Assembly (NCBI RefSeq): GCF_016786325.1
Contig: NZ_JADWYU010000154.1
Coordinates: 1-41,947 of the forward strand
Source: Frankia nepalensis
Lineage (GTDB): Bacteria > Actinomycetota > Actinomycetes > Frankiales > Frankiaceae
DNA length: 41,947 nt
Reading direction: 5' to 3'
Shown: one piece after another, positions 8,132 through 15,266 of the stretch
Layout of the letters: each line of letters starts with the position of its first letter
Numbering within the stretch: the stretch's first letter is position 1
Notes under the pieces: generated by a model
The model's input: only the letters and a program-made list of their open reading frames with translations
Databases searched by the model: none
Told to the model about the DNA's origin: nothing
Made by a program: the position numbers and the translations under genes

Positions 8132-9180
8132 GAAGCTGTCCCAGCGGAGGTCGACAGGACCTGGTCGAAGTCCATAAGTGGCCACATGTTGACGCAGTCG
8201 ACCGAGAACAGCGGGCAGTCGGCGCGGCCGTCGTCCGCGGCGAAGACCTGGGCGGCGGCGCCGTCCAGAATCGTCCGGCGCCGCGAGGTAGGGGTAGCGG
8301 CGATGCGAAGGGACGACGGACAGTCCCAGACAGACCCATCGGGTTCGATGAAGAAGAGGCTTCGCCCGCCGAAGCAGCCGCGGACGAACCCGGTGGGGAC
8401 CCGGACCGCGTCGGCGACCTGACCGGGGTAGCTCGCCTGTGGTGTCCACACCGGCAGCTGTGCGTCGGCGAGGGCGGTGAACTGCTGACCGAGGGCCGGC
8501 AGGTCGTCCGTGGTCAGGGACAGTTGGCGGTGCAGCGTGTGGTCGGAATCGAGGGCGACGGGCTGCGGGACGAAGTAGTCGCAGCCGAGGTCCGCGGCGA
8601 GGCGGCCGGTCGCGGCCAGGTCGGCGAGGTTGTGCCGGGTGACGACCATGTAGACGCCGACCCGCGGAGCGGGCGCGGCGCCGCGGGCGGTAACCAGCGA
8701 CCCGATGCCGTCGATGACCTGCTGCCAGCCGTCCTTGCCGTTGCGTGCCGGGCGCCAGGCGTCGTGGTAGGCGGCATCGACGGAGTCCAGTGACACCGAC
8801 ACCGCGTCGACCTGGAGGTCGACGAGGGCGCGCGTGAGGTCGGGACGGTTCAGCGGGATGCCGTTCGTGGCGACGACGACCTGCACGCCACCGCTCTTCA
8901 GGATCTCGATCAGGCTGAGGACGGGTGGCCACACGAGTGGTTCCCCGCCGGCCAGGAACACCCGTTTCACCGCCGACCCGGCGATGCTGCGGGCGAAGGC
9001 GAGTACGTCGGCCGTGGGGAGGTCGTTGCGCGACAGGTGCGACAGTGTTCCCGGACCGATGACGGGGCTATCTCGATGCTCCTCGATCGTTCCGAAGTAG
9101 CAGTACCGGCAGGACAGGGGACATGGGCTGCGAAGCGCCCACAGCAGGGTGACCGCATCCTCGCCGCCACCCCTGGTCAT
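8128..9180 (-). CDS. radical SAM protein
   Basis: The 350-residue product carries a radical SAM CxxxCxxC cluster: SPCPLSCRYCYF with C20, C24 and C27. The GGEP motif follows (VFLAGGEPLVWPP), then beta-strand motifs VVATNGIPL and AVSVSLDSVD. The C-terminal third has additional cysteines (RGCFGG, WDCPSS, ADCPLFSVDC), a SPASM/twitch-like arrangement suggesting one or more auxiliary iron-sulfur clusters. It shares 4-base ATGA/GTGA overlaps with the genes on both sides. Such enzymes do C-C, C-S or epimerisation chemistry on peptides or small molecules. No precursor peptide was found nearby, so a small-molecule substrate made by the operon is more likely (inference). Confidence 0.9.
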   Translation of the reverse strand: MTRGGGEDAVTLLWALRSPCPLSCRYCYFGTIEEHRDSPVIGPGTLSHLSRNDLPTADVLAFARSIAGSAVKRVFLAGGEPLVWPPVLSLIEILKSGGVQVVVATNGIPLNRPDLTRALVDLQVDAVSVSLDSVDAAYHDAWRPARNGKDGWQQVIDGIGSLVTARGAAPAPRVGVYMVVTRHNLADLAATGRLAADLGCDYFVPQPVALDSDHTLHRQLSLTTDDLPALGQQFTALADAQLPVWTPQASYPGQVADAVRVPTGFVRGCFGGRSLFFIEPDGSVWDCPSSLRIAATPTSRRRTILDGAAAQVFAADDGRADCPLFSVDCVNMWPLMDFDQVLSTSAGTAS

Positions 9181-9896
9181 CGGGGCTCCTGGGGCCGGGC
9201 CGCGGCTCGGTCGCAGGCCGCGACGATGCGCCGCACGCAGGCGTCCGCGTCCAGGTGGGTGCGGTCCAGGATCTCGAACGTTTGTGGCGATGCGGCGGCG
9301 AACAGCCGATAGAGGCTGGTCACCCGTTGCATGAGCGCCGCCTCGCTCGGGCTGGCCTCGCGGCCGATGCGGTGCTCGAAACGCTCCAGACAGCGGTCCG
9401 GGTCATCAACAAGCAGGAGCGTGGTGGCGGGCAGGGGCCGCCACTGCGCCAGCAGCTCCAGAATGCGATCGGCCACGGCGAACGCCTCGTCGAGGGGAGC
9501 CTCAGCCGAGAGGACGGCGGCCTGATAGACGGCCACGCTGTGGGGGCCGCGGTCCTCCAGGACGACCTGCCCCGGGGCGATCTTTGCGGCCTCGTGTCGG
9601 TGGACCTGAAGCGCGGCGAGCAACAGGGTCTCGGTCTGCGGATGTCCGGTACGCAGGAACAAGTCGCCGGTCGCGCGCAGGGCGCTGATCACCTGGCCCG
9701 GGAGCAGGGCGGGGGCCTGGTCGGGAAGCTCGACCAGCGGCACACACCGCTGTCCGAGGCGGTGGAGGGCGATGCGGGCCAGGTAGGTCTTGCCGACACC
9801 GTTGGTGCCTTCGAGGGTGACCCAGGCTTGCGTGGGCGCCGGGCCGGGTGCGGTGCGCAGGGCGCCGCTGGTCGGGGGTTGATCATCGGGCGGCAT
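9177..9896 (-). CDS. thymidylate/deoxynucleoside kinase-like P-loop protein
   Basis: The 239-residue product has a P-loop VTLEGTNGVGKTYLA (residues 27-40, K36) after a Pro-rich ~24-residue leader. A DRG-type motif follows, VLEDRGPHSVAVYQA, like the DR(Y/H/S) substrate segment of TMPK and deoxynucleoside kinases. A lid-like Arg-rich segment comes next (DDPDRCLERFEHRIGREAS). ATG 9896 overlaps the WbqC-like gene by 14 bases. It is likely to phosphorylate a nucleoside, nucleotide or sugar intermediate. It is too divergent for me to call a true dTMP kinase. Two further P-loop kinases of this general type lie at 19966 and 23418. Confidence 0.85.
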   Translation of the reverse strand: MPPDDQPPTSGALRTAPGPAPTQAWVTLEGTNGVGKTYLARIALHRLGQRCVPLVELPDQAPALLPGQVISALRATGDLFLRTGHPQTETLLLAALQVHRHEAAKIAPGQVVLEDRGPHSVAVYQAAVLSAEAPLDEAFAVADRILELLAQWRPLPATTLLLVDDPDRCLERFEHRIGREASPSEAALMQRVTSLYRLFAAASPQTFEILDRTHLDADACVRRIVAACDRAAARPQEPR

Positions 9897-10644
9897 GGGC
9901 GTCCTCCGTGGGGGTGGCCGATGTCCACGGGCTGTTCGCCGCGCCGGCTGCCAGGACGCTGCGAGCGTCGGGTCCGCGGTGCAGCAGGAGATCCAGGGCA
10001 GACAGGCCGGGGCTGAAGTCCGGGCGGCCCTGGCCGTAGGGCGGGTGGGCGTAGGTCGCGATCTCGATCTCGATGTCCGCGCGGGCGAGGCTGTCGACAT
10101 CGAGGTAGCTGGTTGCGCCGGTGCCGACCCGCAGCGTCCGCGTGCCGGTCAGTCGGCACAGGTCGATCAGCATGTCGGTCCTGCGACCCGTTGGTCTCAG
10201 CGCGCTCGAACGCACGATGTCCACCGAGATGCCGAAACCATCGAGGAGAAGTCGCAGCAGCGCCTCGTTCAGGGCGGCGAGCCGCTCCCAGGGCCGGCCG
10301 TAGACGGCCGCCAGGCGCGGTTCCCACTGCGGCCAGAATGGGGCGCGGCGGTATCCGTCAGAGATGATCCGCCAGTGCCGCCCTCGCCACCTGTCATCGT
10401 CGATGAGGACGTCGCAGATCGGTTGGTGATGTGGCCGGCGGATCGGGACCGTCAGCAGTCGGCGTTTGCCGTCTAAGCCCAGCACGTGGTTGCGCTGCTG
10501 CCAGCTGCCTGCCGAGTACTGGACATGGTCGAGCAGAAGGAAACGGTCGACGTCCAGAAGCCGGGCGAAGTAGCCAGGCCAGGGCAGGTAGGCCGGCTGG
10601 TGCGCGACGATGACGTGGCCAGCGGCCAGGTTGATGCCCGTCAT
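9883..10644 (-). CDS. WbqC-like family protein
   Basis: The 253-residue product has the strong WbqC N-terminal signature HQPAYLPWPGYFARLL (residues 15-30). LDHVQYSAGSWQQRN and a Trp-rich mid region (WRGRHWRI...FWPQWEPRL) follow. WbqC-family proteins occur in polysaccharide and amino-sugar clusters next to aminotransferases, radical SAM and acyl/glycosyl-transfer genes, but I know of no settled biochemical role. ATG 10644 overlaps the PIG-L stop as ATGA. Its place here beside the DegT aminotransferase, PIG-L and GT4 genes supports a sugar-modifying branch. Confidence 0.85.
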   Translation of the reverse strand: MTGINLAAGHVIVAHQPAYLPWPGYFARLLDVDRFLLLDHVQYSAGSWQQRNHVLGLDGKRRLLTVPIRRPHHQPICDVLIDDDRWRGRHWRIISDGYRRAPFWPQWEPRLAAVYGRPWERLAALNEALLRLLLDGFGISVDIVRSSALRPTGRRTDMLIDLCRLTGTRTLRVGTGATSYLDVDSLARADIEIEIATYAHPPYGQGRPDFSPGLSALDLLLHRGPDARSVLAAGAANSPWTSATPTEDAHAAR

Positions 10645-11342
10645 GAGAACGCCATGCGATACACGGCGAACCGCTCGGCCGCGGGGGTGCCCACCTCCGC
10701 GCCGGCCGCGCAGTCCTGCGCCTGGATCTTCTCGACGCTGCGGGGATGCGGGTCCTCCCGCAGCTGGCTGCGGTAGCAAGCGAGCGCCTTGGCCTTGGTC
10801 TGAAGCATCGGGGTGATGTCGACGAGCACGGGCCGGGGTGAGGGACCGGCGAGCCAGGCCCGGTCTTCGGGCCCGTCGTAGCCCAGGACGACACGCGGCA
10901 GCGGCCGGCCGGCGCGAAAGCCTGGCCGAACCGCGGCGAGGGCGGCCAGATGTACGGCCTGGTGATCCTGGTGATGGCCACCGGCCGGGATGAACAGGGC
11001 GGCCGGCCGGGATACCGCCAGGGACACGTCCGGGCCCGATTCGATCAGTGCGACCAGGTCGGGAAGATGCGCGCTGGGGCTGGCCGCGCGCTCGTCGTCG
11101 AGCCAGGCGACCCTGCGCCGGTCCACACCGAGCACATCGCACGCCTCCTGGAACTCGTCCAGGCGCGTGCGGGTGTCAGAACTGCCGCCGTACATCGGCG
11201 CGGTCACGCAGGCCACGGCGAGCGCGTCGACCTGGATGCCGTAGCCGGTCATCGCGGCGATCGTGCCGGCCATGCCGACGGTTTCATCGTCGGGATGGGC
11301 ACCGACCACCAGCGCCCGATCTCCGGGATATAGCCCGAACAC
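10641..11342 (-). CDS. PIG-L family deacetylase
   Basis: The 233-residue product has the PIG-L/LmbE zinc motif VVGAHPDDE (H16, D18, D19) near the N-terminus and GGHHQDHQAVH (about 122-131) supplying the second His. This family removes N-acetyl groups from GlcNAc-type sugars (MshB and Mca in mycothiol metabolism, and antibiotic tailoring). I chose GTG 11342, preceded by GAGGAGGG with 6-base spacing; a TTG 17 codons upstream lies in a GC-rich leader without a site. The gap to the upstream glycosyltransferase is the only sizeable gap in the operon and contains an inverted repeat. Together with the GT it suggests glycosylation with an N-acetylated sugar followed by deacetylation. Confidence 0.9.
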   Translation of the reverse strand: MFGLYPGDRALVVGAHPDDETVGMAGTIAAMTGYGIQVDALAVACVTAPMYGGSSDTRTRLDEFQEACDVLGVDRRRVAWLDDERAASPSAHLPDLVALIESGPDVSLAVSRPAALFIPAGGHHQDHQAVHLAALAAVRPGFRAGRPLPRVVLGYDGPEDRAWLAGPSPRPVLVDITPMLQTKAKALACYRSQLREDPHPRSVEKIQAQDCAAGAEVGTPAAERFAVYRMAFS

Positions 11343-11388
11343 AGGGGCCCTCCTCTTGTCCGTGGAAGGGGTGCGACGGGGCCGTACG

Positions 11389-11435
11389 GACAACCCGTAC
11401 GGCGGAGTTCCAGACCCGGGAAGATCCGGGTTGTC
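11389..11435 (-). promoter_or_regulatory. inverted repeat between glycosyltransferase and PIG-L genes
   Basis: GACAACCCG at 11389-11397 and CGGGTTGTC at 11427-11435 are perfect 9-bp inverted copies separated by 29 bases. The second arm ends one base from the glycosyltransferase stop. There is no T-run after it, so it is not a classic terminator. It may be an mRNA stability or attenuation structure, or a protein-binding site. Confidence 0.45.
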
Positions 11436-11436
11436 A

Positions 11437-12561
11437 TTAGGCGGGGGCGGCGGCCGTCGCGGCGAGGAACGCTTCGGCTGCTTTCTCGGGTGTGTGGGCG
11501 GCGAGCCGCGCGGGTGCCGATCGGCTGGCGGCGTGGTACTCCTCGGCGTTGGCCAGCAGGTCGTCGAGCGCGTCCCAGACGGCGGGGAAGCCCGACCTCA
11601 GCGACACAACCCGTCCTGCCGGGCCGATCAGCGTGGGAACGTAGCCGTGCCCAAAGGTGATCACCGGGGTGCCGGCGGACAGCGCCTCGGCAGCCGTGTG
11701 GCTGAACGTCTCCGGTTCCAGGGACGAGATGACCGTGGCCGCCGCGCCGGCGAAGAACGAGGGCACCTCCCACCACCCCAGCGCTGGCAGGAGCTGGACA
11801 ACGTCGGGACGCCGCGCCGCCTGCTTACGGCACGCGGCCAGCGCCGCTGCCTGCTCGCCGACCTCGAACTCGAAGTCGGCCTCGGCGAGCACGATCTCCA
11901 CTCGGCGATCCCACCGCCTGGGCATGGCCGCCAAGAACGGGGCCTGCCCCTTGACGGGCGCGACCCGGGAGACGACCCGCAGCGGGCCCGACTGGCGCAG
12001 CCGTTCCCGCTGCTCGCGGTCTGGTGGCTGCGGAAGGGTGAGAACCCCGTTGGGCACCACCCGCCAGGCGCTGGTGTCCCAGCCGTCCTGCACCGCCGCG
12101 TCCACGAGATAGGGGCTCGCGGGCAGGACCACGTCGGCGGCGGCCATCGCCGTCCTCCACGTTTCCGCCGATCCGGGGCGGATCTTGTTGTGCATCATCA
12201 GCGCGGTCCGTACCCCGCGCGGCGCCGGGTTCAGGTAACCCAGCCCCCAGACCGGCGCGCCCCAGCACACGACCTCGATCCGCCGCTCGCCCAGCACACG
12301 CGACACCTCGGCCACGACGGGTCCGGGCTCGGCGAGCGCGGCGAGCACGTCGGCGTTGAGCGCCGGCCGTGGCAACCGCACCGACTCCAGGCGGATCAGC
12401 CCTGGCTCGGCCTCGTCTCCCGGCTCCGCGGGGCCGCCGGCAATGACTACGACACTGTGGCCAAGGCTTCGCAACCCAGCCGTCAACGCGGCGATGCTCC
12501 GCTCGATACCCGACGGATGATTGGGCCGGTAGGTCAGCAGGCAGAACGCGACCGCCGTCAT
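11437..12561 (-). CDS. glycosyltransferase, GT4-like (GT-B fold)
   Basis: The 374-residue product has a GT-B layout. The N-terminal acceptor domain carries YRPNHPSGIERSIAALTAGL and GHSVVVIAGG. The C-terminal donor domain begins at VVPNGVL (168-174), with VSRVAPVKGQ (197-206) and the Ex7E donor motif LEPETFSHTAAEALSAGTPVI (E284 and E292). Many GT4 enzymes are retaining transferases using nucleotide-sugar donors. ATG 12561 overlaps the phosphoribosyltransferase stop as ATGA, putting it in the queD operon. It probably attaches a sugar to the operon's product. The PIG-L gene downstream is consistent with an N-acetylhexosamine donor, but donor and acceptor are not readable from sequence. Confidence 0.9.
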   Translation of the reverse strand: MTAVAFCLLTYRPNHPSGIERSIAALTAGLRSLGHSVVVIAGGPAEPGDEAEPGLIRLESVRLPRPALNADVLAALAEPGPVVAEVSRVLGERRIEVVCWGAPVWGLGYLNPAPRGVRTALMMHNKIRPGSAETWRTAMAAADVVLPASPYLVDAAVQDGWDTSAWRVVPNGVLTLPQPPDREQRERLRQSGPLRVVSRVAPVKGQAPFLAAMPRRWDRRVEIVLAEADFEFEVGEQAAALAACRKQAARRPDVVQLLPALGWWEVPSFFAGAAATVISSLEPETFSHTAAEALSAGTPVITFGHGYVPTLIGPAGRVVSLRSGFPAVWDALDDLLANAEEYHAASRSAPARLAAHTPEKAAEAFLAATAAAPA

Positions 12562-13049
12562 GGCCGCTCCCACGGAAAGACCACCCACCGCCGGATCTCG
12601 CGTCCGATGTAGGTCGCAGTACGCCCATTACCGCTCGCGGGACCGCGTGCGGCCGGCCAGTTCGCCAGGTTCAGGAGGCACACGGCGGTACGCACGCTGC
12701 CAGGGTGGCTGTGGGCCAGATGGCTGCGGGCAGCGTCGAGCGTGTCGCCACTGCCCACGACGTCGTCGACGAGCAGCACGTCCCGGTCGTCGAGGCGGCC
12801 GACGGAATCTGGGTTCGTGAGGACGGGCCGTCCGACCTTCGGCGCGTTCACGCCGTCCGACTGGGTGTGAGTGATCGTCAGGGCGCGTACATCCCGGACA
12901 CCGAGATGGTGAGCGAGCAGCACCGCGGGGACCATCCCGCCCCGCAGGATGCCCACGACCACATCCGGGACCCCGTCAGCGATCACCACGGCGGCTAACG
13001 CCTCGGTGATCCCGGCGATGTCATGCCAGGTGAGTAGGTCAGCGTCCAC
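12558..13049 (-). CDS. purine-type phosphoribosyltransferase
   Basis: The 163-residue type I PRTase has GILRGGMVPAVLLAHHLG (33-50), the PRPP loop VLLVDDVVGSGDTLD (91-105) and a C-terminal WVVFPWE, as in xanthine/hypoxanthine-guanine-type PRTases of archaea and actinobacteria. Reaction type: free base plus PRPP gives a nucleotide plus PPi. It overlaps queE by 11 bases and the glycosyltransferase by 4. In toyocamycin-type pathways a PRTase follows QueD/QueE/QueC and loads a 7-deazapurine base. That precedent makes a 7-deazapurine substrate plausible here, but a salvage role for an ordinary purine cannot be excluded. Confidence 0.9.
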   Translation of the reverse strand: MDADLLTWHDIAGITEALAAVVIADGVPDVVVGILRGGMVPAVLLAHHLGVRDVRALTITHTQSDGVNAPKVGRPVLTNPDSVGRLDDRDVLLVDDVVGSGDTLDAARSHLAHSHPGSVRTAVCLLNLANWPAARGPASGNGRTATYIGREIRRWVVFPWERP

Positions 13050-13758
13050 GGGCGTCTCCCCACAGGAGGATGTGCAGGCGAGGCGTCAGGTTCCATCCGC
13101 GTGCCAGCACCTCGTCGGCCAGCGATCGCATTACGGCGAGCGTCGACTCCGCGTTGGTGCCCTCGGGCATCATCCAGATCGGCGCAAGGCCGAACCGGGC
13201 CTCCAAGCCGGAGATCTCGTCCAGATCGGCGAGGTCCCGGACAACGAACTTCCACACGCAGGCCGTTGTCTCGGCGAACGTTCGGATGGCGTCCGGACGG
13301 ACTCGTCGGTCTTCCCGCATCCCGCTGTTCGCCAGTTTGATCCCCACGTTGAACTGCGCGGTGGACGTGGCCAGCGCAGGGCCGGGAACGAGCGTGCCGT
13401 TCGTCTCGATCTCCACACGTTTGCCCGCAGCCGTCAACGAGGTCACCAGGTCTGCCAGGCCGTCCCGCTGAAGCAGCGGTTCTCCTCCGGTGACCACGAC
13501 GAGCGTCGCCGTGGAGCTCGTCGCCCAGGTGACGAGGTCGGCCACACTGGCGCGGCTGGTCTCGGCGCCGTGGTCGAAGCGGCTCCAGTCCCAGGTGAAA
13601 GGCGTGTCACACCAGCCGCAGCACAGGTTGCAGGTGGCGAGACGGAGGAACAGCGCGCGCCGGCCGGATGAGGCGCCTTCACCTTGGAAGGTGGGTCCGA
13701 AACATTCGCTGACCAGGAGGTCCCGAGGCGGTGCTGCGGATTGCACCGTCGGGGTCAT
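13039..13758 (-). CDS. queE: 7-carboxy-7-deazaguanine synthase (QueE)
   Basis: The 239-residue product has the QueE pattern: FGPTFQGEGASSGRRALFLRLATCNL, then the radical SAM cysteines C43, C47 and C50 (CNLCCGWCDT) followed by the family's CDT. VVTGGEPLLQ and a C-terminal LTPRLHILLWGDARG also match actinobacterial QueE. The enzyme converts 6-carboxy-5,6,7,8-tetrahydropterin to 7-carboxy-7-deazaguanine using SAM and Mg2+. The start ATG overlaps the queD stop by one base (TGATG), so QueD and QueE, consecutive pathway enzymes, are translated together. No queC (CDG to preQ0) is in the window. Confidence 0.93.
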   Translation of the reverse strand: MTPTVQSAAPPRDLLVSECFGPTFQGEGASSGRRALFLRLATCNLCCGWCDTPFTWDWSRFDHGAETSRASVADLVTWATSSTATLVVVTGGEPLLQRDGLADLVTSLTAAGKRVEIETNGTLVPGPALATSTAQFNVGIKLANSGMREDRRVRPDAIRTFAETTACVWKFVVRDLADLDEISGLEARFGLAPIWMMPEGTNAESTLAVMRSLADEVLARGWNLTPRLHILLWGDARGR

Positions 13759-14141
13759 CAGTCGCGCCCGGGAGGGGTGTATTCGGCCCAGCTCCCAGGC
13801 GTCTCCGCGACGCGCATCGACACGAGCCTGCCCGGGATCAGCGGCTCCAGGTTGTCGATGAACCAGTGAGCCAGGTGGGTTGCCACCAGCTCGCTGGTCG
13901 GTGGAACGTTTATCATCTCGTTCAGGTCGCGATGGTCGAAGTGCTTGTCCAGGAAGTCGCTGAACGGCGCCAGATCGCCGAAGTCGGTCACGAATCCGGG
14001 CTCACTGAGGCGGTCTGCGGTGAGCACGACCTCGACGGTGTAGGTGTGTCCGTGCACACGGGCACACTTGTGTCCTGGGGCGAGCCCTTCAAGATGGTGG
14101 GCCGCGTCGAAGGAGAAACGCTTACCGATCCGGTAATCCAC
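13758..14141 (-). CDS. queD: 6-carboxytetrahydropterin synthase (QueD)
   Basis: The 127-residue product is a QueD/PTPS-fold protein. It shows FSFDAAHH (zinc His, H15), catalytic C26 in CARVHGH with H30 and H32 as further zinc ligands, FDHRDLNE (D69-H70), PTSE and a late Glu (VAET, E113). The CxxxHGH spacing and HRDLNE fit QueD rather than mammalian PTPS. It converts dihydroneopterin triphosphate, the product of GTP cyclohydrolase I, to 6-carboxytetrahydropterin. The start is GTG 14141, with a GGGGTGA box just upstream. It is the first gene of the ten-gene operon, so the promoter should lie in the gap to its right. No GTP cyclohydrolase gene is in the window; FolE would have to come from elsewhere. 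Confidence 0.93.
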   Translation of the reverse strand: MDYRIGKRFSFDAAHHLEGLAPGHKCARVHGHTYTVEVVLTADRLSEPGFVTDFGDLAPFSDFLDKHFDHRDLNEMINVPPTSELVATHLAHWFIDNLEPLIPGRLVSMRVAETPGSWAEYTPPGRD

Positions 14142-15266
14142 GTGTCACCCCAATTCGGAAAGCCGTCAGGCGGCCTTCATCGTAAACGAAAGGTAAAAAT
14201 TTCTCGTCCTCGGTACGTGGTCGTTCCCATAGTCGCGAAAGGGCTCTCTTCGCCCATAGCGCCGACACCCACGGCTGGTGTTTCTCCCGACGCGCGTACA
14301 GTCTGCCGCGCGGTTCGGGTAGACCCTCTTGGCGTTAAGGATCTTCCTTGAGGGTAGGAGGATCGGGATAAATGCCTCCTTTGTCCGAGAGTCGCCGCAA
14401 GATCATTTAGGCGGGTGTGTGGCGCGTCACCACGATGACCGACGTCGGGGAGGCAGGTCATTCCCTCCACCGCGAACATTTCGTTCGGCCTCTGGGGGAA
14501 GGCTGACCTGCGAAAACACCGCCGTGTGGTCGCCCTTATCTGAAGCGATCATGTAGATCTGTTCGGTGTCTCCTGCTGGGTTCCGTTGCCACCGTCGGCG
14601 GCCGGTGCTGAGCCACGTACCTCCGCCGAAGCTGGCCAGCTCTCTTGGACGACTGCTGCTCCTCCGTCTACCGAGCTCGGCGCCCACGGACACGGCGTTG
14701 ACGGCCATGCCCTCGCCGAGCGGCTGTGCAAACACATCCACGCCTATACACCGACCGCAAAGGTCGCCCGTCCCGGATATCTCACTTCTGACCAGGCCGG
14801 CATCGCCGCCAACGCGATCGCCAAGAAGACCTGCGCGATCATCGTCACCCGCTGATCCACTGCATAAGCGACCCTGCTGACCGCTGCCGGAGCCCCCTAC
14901 CGGCCGCTCGTCCCGCACCCCTCCGGCCGCCAGGAAGTGATCGTCCCTGCCCGACAGCTCCGGAGATCGCGGCGACACCAGTGCTTGAGCGGACATCGAC
15001 ATGGGTGTGGCGACCACACCGCGAGCAGCGGACGTCGGACGCCGGCGGTTCGGCCCCACCTTCGCCTCCGTCGCGACAGCCCTCTCCGGGCCATCACCGG
15101 TCCGCCTTCCTGTGCGTGGACGGCGCGCCCGTATATCCCACGTGCCTCTTGTCGAACACCCGGCTGCTCGAACCGTGATTGTTTGACTACCCTGATATGG
15201 ATTCGTGCTACGGATAGAGGGCGCAGCGATCAGCATTCACGTCTGGAGAGGATGCGCGGTGGCGTC
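14142..15266. other. 1.1-kb divergent intergenic region (queD operon / second XRE regulator)
   Basis: No convincing gene fills this gap. The first ~270 bases beside queD are relatively AT-rich (for example GGTAAAAATTTC near 14191) and should hold the operon promoter. A CAAGATCA site at 14398-14405 (TGATCTTG on the operon strand) matches the 8-mer at 1101-1108. A possible small reading frame lies at 14586-14855. The XRE gene's likely ribosome-binding site GGAGAGG is at 15245-15251. Confidence 0.4.
14586..14855 (+). pseudogene. possible gene remnant or small ORF of unknown function
   Basis: This frame ends in a protein-like stretch (GHALAERLCKHIHAYTPTAK..., then YLTSDQAGIAANAIAKKT and a final IIVTR) before TGA 14853-14855. 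Its beginning is low-complexity and lacks a clear start or ribosome-binding site. It may be the 3' end of a decayed gene. No family recognised. Confidence 0.22.

Noticed and set aside
8128-9180. RiPP (modified peptide) interpretation of the first radical SAM gene
   Set aside because: No short precursor ORF, RRE-like gene or peptidase/transporter was found in the operon; a small-molecule role fits the neighbours better.
12558-14141. Possible dpd-type DNA 7-deazaguanine modification system
   Set aside because: No DpdA (TGT-like) or other dpd genes are present; queD/queE alone do not support it.
14937-15251. N-terminal extension of the second XRE regulator
   Set aside because: Arg/Pro/Ser/Cys-rich and unrelated to the paralogue, whose start aligns with 15267.
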